Positions 1 to 7,043 of a DNA stretch of 23,998 bases are shown one piece after another. The DNA comes from DATKJS01 sp050015275. Its GTDB lineage: Bacteria > Acidobacteriota > Aminicenantia > Aminicenantales > Saccharicenantaceae. The first letter of the stretch is position 1. Each line of letters begins with the position of its first letter. The position numbers and the translations under genes were made by a program. Location of the stretch: the NCBI GenBank assembly GCA_050015275.1, contig JBEKBS010000031.1, forward strand, positions 1 to 23,998. Reading direction: 5' to 3'. The notes beneath the pieces were generated by a model, which was not told the DNA's origin, did not search any database, and worked only from the letters and a program-made list of their open reading frames with translations.

Positions 1-459
1 CTGCTCCTCGCCGACCGCATCCAGGGCATGGGGTTCGCGGCGCTCCCGATCGCGGCCTCGCAGATCGTCGACTGGGAGAAGCAGAGGGCCCACGTCTCCC
101 ACAAGCACGTCGGGGCCAAGGCCGGCCTGGGCTGGATCGGCCGCAACAACCTTCTCGTCAATCCGGGCCTCGGGGCGCGCTTCCGGCTGGTCACGGTCCT
201 GACGGACCTCCCGCTCTCGACGGATAGGGCGTTGAGGGACGGCTGCGGCCCCTGCCGGGCCTGCCTCGCGGCCTGCCCCGCCGGGGCCATCAAGGAGACG
301 CGCGAGGAGTTCGACCACATGGCCTGCTTCGAGAAGCTCAAGGAGTTCCAGAAGCTCCGGCTCGTGAGCCAGTTCATCTGCGGCGTCTGCGTCAAGGCCT
401 GCCGCGGCCCGATCAAAGCCGCGCGGGACAGGCGGAAAGGCAGCCGGGGCGAAGCTTGA
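1..459 (+). CDS. Epoxyqueuosine reductase-like (COG1600 type) double [4Fe-4S] protein, 5' truncated by window edge
   Basis: The frame is open from base 1, so this is the C-terminal 152 residues of a longer gene; the internal ATG at 28 is not taken as the start. The fragment has the QueG/COG1600 stretch 'AKAGLGWIGRNNLLVNP', then a ferredoxin-type site CGPCRACLAACP with its first Cys codon at 244. A second cluster set follows: a lone Cys in 'MACFEK' and CGVCVKAC with Cys codons at 379, 388 and 400. QueG reduces epoxyqueuosine to queuosine in tRNA using cobalamin and two 4Fe-4S clusters. The second motif here ends CRGP where true QueG usually has CPWN, and the usual C-terminal HEAT-like part is missing. 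A QueG paralogue of the wider family is therefore more likely than QueG itself. The stop TGA at 457 overlaps the TTG start of the next gene, which suggests translational coupling. Confidence 0.8.
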   Translation: MLLADRIQGMGFAALPIAASQIVDWEKQRAHVSHKHVGAKAGLGWIGRNNLLVNPGLGARFRLVTVLTDLPLSTDRALRDGCGPCRACLAACPAGAIKETREEFDHMACFEKLKEFQKLRLVSQFICGVCVKACRGPIKAARDRRKGSRGEA

Positions 460-1082
460 GCCTGAACAAGCCATCACCGCAACCCCGGGAGAGCCGCGAG
501 ACCCCGTCAAGCTCCGGCAGGGCCATCCTTGGCCTGCTTCTCGCCCTGCTCGTCCTCGGCAGCTGCACTTCCCGAACAACCCAGACGTCCTCCCGCCCCG
601 GCACGTGGGCTCAGCACGTCACGTCAACGACGCTGAAAAATTTCTACCGGGTGAACGCCGACTTCTACCGTTCGGAGCAGCCGACGCGTCGGGGGTTCGA
701 GGAGGTCCGCGCCATAGGCATCAAGTCGATCATCAACCTGCGGCACGACCATTCCGACGCCGCCCTGATCGAGGGATTGGAGTTCTATCTCGTGGATATC
801 CCGATGCAGGCCTGGAACGTCTCAGAAGAGGACATCGTGAAGGCCCTCAAGGCGATCCAAGCCGTGCCGAAACCCGTCCTCGTTCACTGCCAGTACGGCG
901 CCGACCGGGTGGGGGTCGTCACGGCCATGTACCGTGTCGTCATCCAGAATTGGACGAAAGAGGACGCCCTGGCCGAGATGACCGGGGGAGGCTTCGATTT
1001 CCACTGGTATTACTTCAATATCCCGGCGTTCGTCAAAGCGGCCGATGTGGCGAGGATCCGGGAAAAGCTGAAATCGCCCTGA
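456..1082 (+). CDS. Lipoprotein tyrosine/dual-specificity phosphatase family protein
   Basis: This 208-residue protein has a hydrophobic segment at about 24-36 ending in a lipobox, LGSC, with lipidated Cys37, so it should be anchored on the outside of the cytoplasmic membrane or in the outer membrane. The catalytic domain has the cysteine phosphatase P-loop HCQYGADRVG (nucleophile Cys145, phosphate-binding Arg151). Upstream are 'FYRSEQP' and 'INLRH', typical of bacterial DSP-like phosphatases of the Siw14/DUF442 type. The substrate cannot be told from sequence; protein phosphotyrosine or inositol/pyrophosphate compounds are both known for this superfamily. I chose the TTG at 456 because it overlaps the preceding TGA (TTGA) and no ATG lies before the lipobox. 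A start slightly further downstream at a non-ATG codon would still keep the signal sequence. Confidence 0.8.
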   Translation: MSLNKPSPQPRESRETPSSSGRAILGLLLALLVLGSCTSRTTQTSSRPGTWAQHVTSTTLKNFYRVNADFYRSEQPTRRGFEEVRAIGIKSIINLRHDHSDAALIEGLEFYLVDIPMQAWNVSEEDIVKALKAIQAVPKPVLVHCQYGADRVGVVTAMYRVVIQNWTKEDALAEMTGGGFDFHWYYFNIPAFVKAADVARIREKLKSP

Positions 1083-1130
1083 TCCGGAGCCCCGCGATCC
1101 TATCCGGGCGCGCCCTGCCTCGCGGCATTG

Positions 1131-2162
1131 TCACTTGTCGTGCCGGCGGATGAGCTCCTCGACTTTCTTGACGAGCTCCATGTCCCCGATGTAGAGGGGA
1201 GTGCGCTGGTGGAGCGACTCGGGCTGGATGTCCAGGATCCGCTGGCGGCCGTCCGAGGCCCAGCCGCCGGCCTGCTCGGCGATGAAGGCCAGCGGCGCGG
1301 CCTCGTAGAGCAGGCGCAGCTTTCCCGATGTCGCTTTCGGGTCCCTGTTGTCGGCCGGGTAGTAAAACACGCCTCCCGCGAGCAGGTTCCGGTGGAAATC
1401 GGAGACGAGCGTCCCGATATACCGGAGCGACAATGCCGTGACCCCTCCTTCCCGCCCCTGGAGGTACTCCGTGTAGCTCTGGACGCCGCGGCTCCAGTGC
1501 AGCAGGTAGCCGAGGTTGACGCTGAAATACTTGGCCGGGGAAGGGATCCGGATGTTGGGATGGGAGAGGAGGAACTCGCCCACCGCCGGGTCGAGGGTGA
1601 AGCCGTGGACGCCGTTCCCGGTCGTGTAGACCAGCATCGTGCTCGTCCCGTAGGCGATGTAGCCCGCGGCGACCAGGTTCCGGCCGGGCTGGAGAAACTC
1701 GTCCAGCGTCGCCGCGCCGTCCTCGCGCGTCCGCTTGTAGATCGCGAAGATCGTGCCGATGGGCATGTTGAAGTCCACGTTGGAGGAGCCGTCCAGGGGG
1801 TCGTAAAGCAGGAGGTACTTGCCCTTCGGATACCTGTCCGGGATCGGCATGAACTCGGCATTTTCCTCGGAGGCGAGGCCGGCCAGGCGTCCCGTGTGGT
1901 CGGTCAGCCGGCGGATCGTGATGTCGGCGAAGCTGTCGAGCTTCATGACCTGCTCGCCCTGGACGTTGATGTCCCCGGTCCGGCCCAGGATCTCGGCCAG
2001 GCCCGCGCGGGTCGTCTTGCTGGCGATGACCTTGCCGGCCAGGGCGAGGTCGTAGAGCAGGTTCGTCAGGGCGCCCGTGGCCTCGGGATGGAAGAGCTGC
2101 CCCTCGAGGATATGGCGCTCGATGGTAATGATGTTGGGATGGTTGGTCAGATTGTCCGCCAT
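1131..2162 (-). CDS. fbp: Fructose-1,6-bisphosphatase class I
   Basis: This 343-residue protein, the normal length for the class I enzyme, hydrolyses fructose-1,6-bisphosphate to fructose-6-phosphate and phosphate in gluconeogenesis, in the cytosol. The metal and phosphate motif DPLDGSSN is at residues 121-128, with the upstream acidic pair Glu99-Glu100 ('SEENAEF') that helps bind Mg2+. Other class I signatures visible are 'GKYLLLYDPLDGSSNVD', 'GTIFAIYKR' and a C-terminal 'QAGGWASDG'. A strong Shine-Dalgarno, AAAGGAGG, lies just upstream of the ATG. The gene is divergent from the sensor kinase and converges on the phosphatase gene with a 48-bp gap. Confidence 0.96.
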   Translation of the reverse strand: MADNLTNHPNIITIERHILEGQLFHPEATGALTNLLYDLALAGKVIASKTTRAGLAEILGRTGDINVQGEQVMKLDSFADITIRRLTDHTGRLAGLASEENAEFMPIPDRYPKGKYLLLYDPLDGSSNVDFNMPIGTIFAIYKRTREDGAATLDEFLQPGRNLVAAGYIAYGTSTMLVYTTGNGVHGFTLDPAVGEFLLSHPNIRIPSPAKYFSVNLGYLLHWSRGVQSYTEYLQGREGGVTALSLRYIGTLVSDFHRNLLAGGVFYYPADNRDPKATSGKLRLLYEAAPLAFIAEQAGGWASDGRQRILDIQPESLHQRTPLYIGDMELVKKVEELIRRHDK

Positions 2163-2195
2163 GGCTTTTCCTCCTTTGGCTCCCCTTGGGAAATT

Positions 2196-2224
2196 AGGTT
2201 AACACGGTTCCGGATGCCGTTCAA
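2196..2224 (-). promoter_or_regulatory. Putative sigma70-type promoter of fbp
   Basis: On the minus strand TTGAAC (2224-2219) and TAACCT (2201-2196) are separated by 17 nt, about 35 nt upstream of the fbp ATG. The -35 is good and the -10 is weak, so this is tentative. Confidence 0.4.
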
Positions 2225-2252
2225 GCCCGCGCCATGGCCTTCAAGGGCCGGT

Positions 2253-2282
2253 TTGAAAAAGCGGGGCGGAGTATAGTATAGT
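2253..2282 (+). promoter_or_regulatory. Putative sigma70-type promoter of the two-component pair
   Basis: TTGAAA (2253-2258) and TATAGT (2277-2282) are separated by 18 nt, about 27 nt before the kinase ATG. A tandem TATAG repeat makes the exact -10 ambiguous. It is back to back with the fbp promoter. Confidence 0.6.
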
Positions 2283-2308
2283 CCGATTATCGGGGGCCGG
2301 ATGCGGGA

Positions 2309-4696
2309 ATGAAAAGAGCGCTCTTTATCCTCTGGGTCGCTGCCGGGGCGCTCATCATTTTTTTCAGCGTCGCCGGCTTCATCAACCTGAAGCTGCGGCC
2401 CGGGATCCCGGCGGGGCTGACGGCGGGCGCCGGAACAAAGGTCGTCCGCGTCGGCACGCTGGAGGTCCAAACCCCGCGCGATCTCGAATTCATCCTGAGC
2501 CAGAAAAAGATCGGCGAGCCGGTCGCCGTCGAACTGATCAGGAACGGCCGGGAGGAGAGGGTCGAAACGAGGCTCGTGCCCTATTACTCCCAGGAGCCGT
2601 TCCCCGTCATCTTCCTGTTGATCGGGGTCTTCGGGTTCCTGATCGGCCTGGGCGTGTTCTGGCTCCGGTCCGGGGACCCGGCCGCCCAGCTGTTTTACTG
2701 GCTGTCCCTGGCCTTCGCCTCGGCCGTGATGGTCAGCGGGGACGTGTACGGCGTCCATGACAGGGGGCTGAGCCTGATCCCGGGGGCCCTCTTCAACCTG
2801 ACTTACCCCCTTGCCCCCGCAATCCTCTGGCGCTTCACCCGGACGTTCTCTGTTTTCCGGGAAAAAGCCTGGTTCTATTTTTTCTGGGCGGTTCCCATCG
2901 GCTTCAGCGGGCTGCTCAATGCCGGGTTCCTGTATTCCCAACTCAAGCCGTCCATCGACGCCTTCCGGCTTTCGATCCGCTTTTTTCCCGTTTTCCGGGC
3001 GTATATCGCCTTCGTCTGCATCGCCGCCGCCGTCGAGCTCATTCGTGCCTTCCGAAAGTCGGTTTCCGAAGAGGTCAGGGCCCAGGTCAAATGGGTCTTC
3101 CTGGGGACCGCGGCGGGACTCGGCCCGTTCATCCTGTTCTACCAGGTCCCCCAGGTCTTCGGGTTCAGGGAGCTCCTGTCCGAGGACATCTCGAGCGCGT
3201 TCTTCGTCATCATCCCCGTGGCCATGGCCATCGCCATCCTGAACTTCCGGCTGATGCACGTCAACCTGGTCATCAACAGGGGCCTGGTGTATTCGCTGCT
3301 GACCATGCTGACGGTCGGTGTTTATCTTGTGTCTGCCGAAATCCTGGGGCACGTGTTCGCCCGGGATTCAATGGTCCGGTCGGACTGGGTGACCCTGGGC
3401 GCCGCTGCCGTCGCCGCGGTGCTTTTTCAGCCCGGCAGAAAGCGGATCCAGCTCCTCGTCGACAGGACGTTTTTCCGCCGGACCTACGATTACCGGAAGG
3501 CCGTCCTGAATTTCAGCACGCGGGCCCAGAAGATCATGAGCCCGGGCGACCTCGTCTCCGAATTCGTCCGGACGGTCGCCGAGTCGCTCCCCTTGGAGAG
3601 GATCGGGGTCCTGGTCGGGGGGGCGGCCGGGGGGGCGCAACGGCCCGTCCTCAGCGACGGGCTGGATGAGACGACCGCCCGGACGCTCCTCTCCCTTCCG
3701 GCGCCGCCCGCGGGGGCGTGGGCCAGGGAAGAGGCCGTCCGGACCTCGCAGGGGATGGACTTCTCGAAGAGGGGCCTGCTCAAGACGCTCGGCCTGGAGC
3801 TCGTGACGCCCCTGCCGTTCGGGGCCGGGCCGCTCACGGGCTGGCTGGCGCTCGGCCGTAAGAGATCGGGCCTCCGGTTCACGGCGGACGACCTGGAGCT
3901 CCTCGAGACCCTAGCCGCGGAGCTGGCCGCGGGGCTCGAGAAGATCCGGCTGCAGGAGGAGGTCTCCTACGAACGGGCCTCCCGGGAGAAGGCCGACGAG
4001 CTCAACCGCCTGAAGACCGAATTCATCTCTTCCGTCTCCCACGAGCTCCGGACCCCGATGACCTCGATCCAGAGCCTGTCCGAGCTCCTCCGGTCGGGCA
4101 AGGTCCCGGACGAATCCCAAAGGGAGCGGCTCCTCGAGCTCATGTCCGGCGAATGCGGCCGCCTGTCGAGGTTCATCCATAACGTCCTCGACTTCGGGAA
4201 GATCGAGCAGGAGGCCAAGCTCTACGATCCGCGGACGGCGCCCCTCCAGCCGCTCATCCGGGAAGTGATCGACCTTTTCAGGCCGGGAGCGGCGGGCGAC
4301 GGCCCCGTCATCCGGGCCGAAATGCCCGACGAGCCCGTCCTTCTCGAAGCGGACCAGGACGCCGTGCGTCAGGCCTTGTTGAACCTGGTGGATAATGCTA
4401 TAAAGTACAGCGGAGGCCGGAAGGAAGTGACCATCCGGCTCGTTCCCGCGAGCGACAGCGCGGAAATCCAGGTGGAGGACAGGGGGATCGGGATCGAACC
4501 GCGGGACAGGGAGAGGGTCTTCGAGGCGTTCTTCCGTTCACCCCGGACGGCCCATCACAACCCCGAGGGTGTAGGACTCGGCCTGAAGATCGTCAAGCAC
4601 ATCATGGACGCCCATGGCGGGCGGATCGTCCTTCAGAGCGAGCCGGGGAGGGGAACGACCTTCAGCCTCATCTTTCCGTTAAGGCGGCCGTCATGA
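2309..4696 (+). CDS. Membrane sensor histidine kinase: PDZ-like, multi-TM, GAF, HisKA, HATPase
   Basis: This 795-residue kinase has TM1 at about 5-27, then an extracytoplasmic stretch at about 30-90 that reads like a PDZ domain ('RDLEFILSQKK', 'VAVELIRNGREERVETRLV'). About eight or nine further membrane helices run to residue 375, followed by a GAF-like domain at about 400-545. The HisKA H-box is SSVSHELRTPMTS with phospho-acceptor His578. The ATPase has an N-box NLVDNAIKYS (Asn692, Asn696), a G1 box DRGIGIEP, an F-box FEAFFRS and a G2 box GVGLGLKIVKHI. It should autophosphorylate His578 and pass the phosphate to the regulator encoded next, whose ATG overlaps its stop (ATGA at 4693). A PDZ-like loop followed by many TM helices resembles ComP-type sensors, but the ligand is unknown. 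Confidence 0.9.
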   Translation: MKRALFILWVAAGALIIFFSVAGFINLKLRPGIPAGLTAGAGTKVVRVGTLEVQTPRDLEFILSQKKIGEPVAVELIRNGREERVETRLVPYYSQEPFPVIFLLIGVFGFLIGLGVFWLRSGDPAAQLFYWLSLAFASAVMVSGDVYGVHDRGLSLIPGALFNLTYPLAPAILWRFTRTFSVFREKAWFYFFWAVPIGFSGLLNAGFLYSQLKPSIDAFRLSIRFFPVFRAYIAFVCIAAAVELIRAFRKSVSEEVRAQVKWVFLGTAAGLGPFILFYQVPQVFGFRELLSEDISSAFFVIIPVAMAIAILNFRLMHVNLVINRGLVYSLLTMLTVGVYLVSAEILGHVFARDSMVRSDWVTLGAAAVAAVLFQPGRKRIQLLVDRTFFRRTYDYRKAVLNFSTRAQKIMSPGDLVSEFVRTVAESLPLERIGVLVGGAAGGAQRPVLSDGLDETTARTLLSLPAPPAGAWAREEAVRTSQGMDFSKRGLLKTLGLELVTPLPFGAGPLTGWLALGRKRSGLRFTADDLELLETLAAELAAGLEKIRLQEEVSYERASREKADELNRLKTEFISSVSHELRTPMTSIQSLSELLRSGKVPDESQRERLLELMSGECGRLSRFIHNVLDFGKIEQEAKLYDPRTAPLQPLIREVIDLFRPGAAGDGPVIRAEMPDEPVLLEADQDAVRQALLNLVDNAIKYSGGRKEVTIRLVPASDSAEIQVEDRGIGIEPRDRERVFEAFFRSPRTAHHNPEGVGLGLKIVKHIMDAHGGRIVLQSEPGRGTTFSLIFPLRRPS

Positions 4697-5376
4697 AAAA
4701 GATCCTGATCGTCGACGATGACCACGTCATGCGGGAATCGCTTGCCACCGTTCTCGAGGCCGAAGGCTACAAGGTCTCGCGGGCGGCGGACGGGCGGGAG
4801 GGGCTGGCCAAGGCCCTGGAGGGGGGCTACGATCTCATCAGCCTGGACCTCGTCATGCCCGAGCTCGGCGGGGTCGAGGTCTGCCGCAAGCTGAGGGAGG
4901 CCGGTGTCCAGACACCGATCATCATGCTCACGGGGAAGAAGAAGGAGGAGGTCGACAAGGTCCTCGGGCTCGAGCTCGGCGCCGACGATTACATGATCAA
5001 GCCGTTCGGGACAAGCGAGTTCGTCGCCCGGGTCCACGCCGTCCTGAGGAGGGGGGAGCCGCGGCCGGCCGCCCCCGAGGAGTTCTCGTTCGACGGGGTC
5101 CGCCTCAATTTCAAGAAGAAGACGGCCTCGAAGGCGGGCAAGGTCGTTCACCTGACGGCCAAGGAATTCGGCCTGCTCGGCTTGCTCATCTCGCACGCGG
5201 GCGAGGTCGTGACCAGGGAAAAGATCCTCAACGAGGTCTGGGAATACGACCGGTTCCCGACGACCCGGACGATCGACACCTTCATGCACAACCTCAGGAA
5301 GAAGATTGAGGACGACCCCGCTAACCCGGTCCACCTGATCACGGTGCCCTGGTCAGGGTACAAGTTCCAGAAATAA
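4693..5376 (+). CDS. OmpR/PhoB-family response regulator
   Basis: This 227-residue regulator has an N-terminal receiver domain with the acidic pocket Asp8-Asp10 and phospho-acceptor Asp52 in 'SLDLVMPELGG'. Thr80 ('IIMLTGKKK') and Lys103 ('YMIKPF') complete the switch residues. The C-terminal half (about 128-227) is a winged-helix DNA-binding domain with 'LTAKEFGLLGLLISHAGEVVTR' split around the recognition region, 'TIDTFMHNLRKKI', and a final 'GYKFQK'. It overlaps the kinase gene by 4 bp, so the two are cotranscribed and translationally coupled and should form a cognate pair. No target site could be assigned in the window. Confidence 0.95.
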   Translation: MKKILIVDDDHVMRESLATVLEAEGYKVSRAADGREGLAKALEGGYDLISLDLVMPELGGVEVCRKLREAGVQTPIIMLTGKKKEEVDKVLGLELGADDYMIKPFGTSEFVARVHAVLRRGEPRPAAPEEFSFDGVRLNFKKKTASKAGKVVHLTAKEFGLLGLLISHAGEVVTREKILNEVWEYDRFPTTRTIDTFMHNLRKKIEDDPANPVHLITVPWSGYKFQK

Positions 5377-5378
5377 AA

Positions 5379-5388
5379 GCCGGCCGGC
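5379..5388. other. Short GC palindrome between convergent genes
   Basis: GCCGGCCGGC lies exactly between the response-regulator stop and the GyrI-like gene stop, with A-rich sequence on one side and CTATTTC on the other. It could act as a weak bidirectional terminator, but the stem is short and the T-tract poor. Confidence 0.3.
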
Positions 5389-5973
5389 CTATTTCTTCCG
5401 GACCGGGATCCAGATCTCCGTCCGCAACTCCTCGGGCTTGACCTGCATGGGGTTGTTCAGGTAGCGCTCGAGGATGGGCCCGGCCGCGGTGAGGCCCTGG
5501 GCCTTGATCCAGTCCATGAGGCGCTGGATCGTCTCGCCCGTCTTCGCGTACGGACCAGTGTGCACTGCGGCGGCGACGGCCGGGTAATTCCAGGTTTTTT
5601 TCGTGAGCGGGGCCTGGGGCGAGGCCTGCTCAGCGACCTGGAATCCGACCTCCCAGGAAAGGTCCTCCGGCTTGACCTTGCCGGGGGTGTTGTCATAGAT
5701 GCCGATCATGGGCCCGCGGACCGAGGCGAATAGGCTTTGGCCCTGCATGGCCTGCATGAGCTGGCCGATGACGGCCGATATGTCCGTCAGGGGCCCCTTG
5801 TGGGCGATCGAGCAATAGGTGAACGGCGCGGTCTCCTTCATGGAGGCGAAAGGCTCTTGGGATTGTCGGGGAGTGGGGCCGCCGGGGCGGGCCAGCGAAA
5901 TGAGCGGAGTCCCTGCCAGCACCAGTCCTGCGCCCGCTAGCGCGAGCCAAAGGATAAAAAGATTCTTTTTCAT
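5389..5973 (-). CDS. Exported GyrI-like (AraC-type effector-binding) domain protein
   Basis: This 194-residue protein begins with a signal peptide (MKKN, hydrophobic 5-22, 'LAGTPLISLA'). The rest is a GyrI-like/effector-binding domain: 'VRGPMIGIYDNTPGKVKPEDLS' split by the usual pattern, 'VHTGPYAKTGETIQRLMDWI', 'GPILERYLNNP' and a final 'RTEIWIPVRK'. In known proteins this fold binds small hydrophobic compounds (BmrR, Rob) or DNA gyrase (SbmC/GyrI). An exported copy without a DNA-binding domain would more likely act as a periplasmic small-molecule binder or hydrolase-like protein; that role is inferred. The start is supported by the Shine-Dalgarno GGAAGGTGA just upstream. It follows surE on the same strand after an 80-bp gap containing a strong hairpin. 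Confidence 0.75.
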   Translation of the reverse strand: MKKNLFILWLALAGAGLVLAGTPLISLARPGGPTPRQSQEPFASMKETAPFTYCSIAHKGPLTDISAVIGQLMQAMQGQSLFASVRGPMIGIYDNTPGKVKPEDLSWEVGFQVAEQASPQAPLTKKTWNYPAVAAAVHTGPYAKTGETIQRLMDWIKAQGLTAAGPILERYLNNPMQVKPEELRTEIWIPVRKK

Positions 5974-5992
5974 CGGTCACCTTCCCATGCCT

Positions 5993-6036
5993 TCAGGCCC
6001 TGGCGGGCCCATTTTATTGCGCCCGCCGGCCTGGCG
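5993..6036 (-). other. Intercistronic hairpin between surE and the GyrI-like gene
   Basis: Arms CAGGCC + GGCGGGC and GCCCGCC + GGCCTG (a two-base bulge on one side) enclose a 12-nt AT-rich loop. It has no T-tract on the minus strand, so it is more likely an mRNA stabilising or weakly terminating structure than a classic intrinsic terminator. A perfect 14-bp CCCCGGG/CCCGGGG palindrome at 6040-6053 follows the surE stop directly. Confidence 0.45.
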
Positions 6037-6053
6037 AATCCCCGGGCCCGGGG

Positions 6054-6902
6054 CTATTTCCAGGCGAGCTTTTCCAGGCCCTTGAGCGTCTTGCGCGCGG
6101 CCGCGTCGGTCTGGTCCAGGGTGAGCGGCGTGATCGAGATGTAGCCATTCCTCACGGCCCAGGTGTCCGTGTTCTCGGGGCCCGCGTCCAGGGTCTTGTA
6201 CGACGGCCAGTAAAAATCCTGCCCGTCGCTCGTCTCCCTCTTCTCAAAGAATTCCATGGTCGGGCGGACGTCCTGCCTGGTGATCATGATCCCTTTGATC
6301 TTGTCCTTCGGCAGGGCAGGGATGTTGATGTTGAGAAGCATCCCCTTCTTGAAGCCCTTCCGGGCCAGCTCCCGGACGAGGGCGGCCGTGAAGTCCGCGG
6401 CGGTCTTGTAGTCCATGTCCGGCCCACTCTGGAGATTGACGGAGACCGCCGGGATCCGGAGGAAGGCCGCCTCCCTGGCCGCGGCCACGGTCGCCGAGTA
6501 GAAAGTCACGAGGCCGACGTTCTCCCCCCTGTTGGTCCCGGTGACGACGATGTCCGGCTTCTCCGCGAGAAGGGATTCCAGGGCCAGGCGGACGCAGGAG
6601 GCCGGGGTGGCCTCGATCCCGAACCACTGGGCGCCCTTCCGCTCGCTTTTCCGGACCGGGATGAGCTTTCGCGTCGTCATCCCGTGGCTGACTCCGCTCT
6701 GGTCCTGGAGGGGGGCGGCGACCGTGACGGTCCCGACCTTCTGCATGGCATCGCAGAGGGCCGCGAGCCCCGGCGCCTCGATCCCGTCGTCGTTGGAGAG
6801 CAGGATCTTGGGGGGAACGGGCTCGACGGCGGCGCCGCGGACAACGGCCGCCAGCAGAAAGACCAGCCCGATAATGATCACGGTCTGTCGGTTTGTCCTC
6901 AT
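6054..6902 (-). CDS. surE: SurE-family 5'/3'-nucleotidase with an N-terminal signal peptide
   Basis: This 282-residue protein should remove phosphate from nucleoside monophosphates, as known for SurE. Metal-binding motif LLSNDDGIEAPG carries Asp38-Asp39; 'QDQSGVSHG' supplies Ser69; 'VVTGTNRGENVG' supplies Asn124; 'YSATVAAAREAAF' is also typical. I place the start at 6902 because a perfect AAGGAG lies 6 nt upstream, rather than at the longer ATG at 6923. That start gives a clean signal sequence, MRTNRQ followed by a hydrophobic run to about residue 24. SurE of E. coli is cytoplasmic, so an exported form is notable. The protein also runs past the core fold by a short C-terminal extension ending 'TLKGLEKLAWK'. 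A perfect palindrome sits about 30 bp upstream of the start. Confidence 0.92.
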   Translation of the reverse strand: MRTNRQTVIIIGLVFLLAAVVRGAAVEPVPPKILLSNDDGIEAPGLAALCDAMQKVGTVTVAAPLQDQSGVSHGMTTRKLIPVRKSERKGAQWFGIEATPASCVRLALESLLAEKPDIVVTGTNRGENVGLVTFYSATVAAAREAAFLRIPAVSVNLQSGPDMDYKTAADFTAALVRELARKGFKKGMLLNINIPALPKDKIKGIMITRQDVRPTMEFFEKRETSDGQDFYWPSYKTLDAGPENTDTWAVRNGYISITPLTLDQTDAAARKTLKGLEKLAWK

Positions 6903-6931
6903 GTCGGTCTCCTTGTCGTTCACGGAGCGCT

Positions 6932-6950
6932 CTGCACAAAGTTTGTGCAG
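6932..6950. promoter_or_regulatory. Perfect 19-bp palindrome upstream of surE, likely operator
   Basis: Arms CTGCACAAA and TTTGTGCAG are perfect 9-bp inverted repeats around one central base, ending 29 bp before the surE ATG. A weak minus-strand promoter (TTGAAG, 15 nt, TAAACT with the -10 at 6954-6949) overlaps its upstream edge, which would place the palindrome at the transcription start. No regulator is assigned. Confidence 0.55.
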
Positions 6951-7000
6951 TTTATGAAAAGTGCGCGCCCTTCAAGTCTTTAGAAAATCTCCCAGCCTGT

Positions 7001-7035
7001 TTTTCCACAGACTTATTCACAATTTCTGTGGAAAT
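7001..7035. promoter_or_regulatory. DnaA-box-like cluster with a perfect inverted repeat
   Basis: TTTTCCACA (7001-7009) and TTATTCACA (7013-7021) both fit the DnaA consensus TTWTNCACA. The reverse complement of 7027-7035 (ATTTCCACA) is one mismatch away. The outer two form a perfect 10-bp inverted repeat, TTTCCACAGA / TCTGTGGAAA, around 13 nt. It lies between the S9 peptidase stop and the surE promoter. No T-tract follows on either strand, so it is not an obvious intrinsic terminator. Confidence 0.45.
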
Positions 7036-7043
7036 CGGGGCCG

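Noticed and set aside
2147..3352. 401-residue minus-strand ORF over the kinase gene
   Set aside because: Antisense to a clear histidine kinase; composition rich in Asp, Gly and Pro with no domain pattern.
7001..7035. Chromosomal replication origin
   Set aside because: Only two or three boxes, no AT-rich unwinding region of note and no origin-associated genes.
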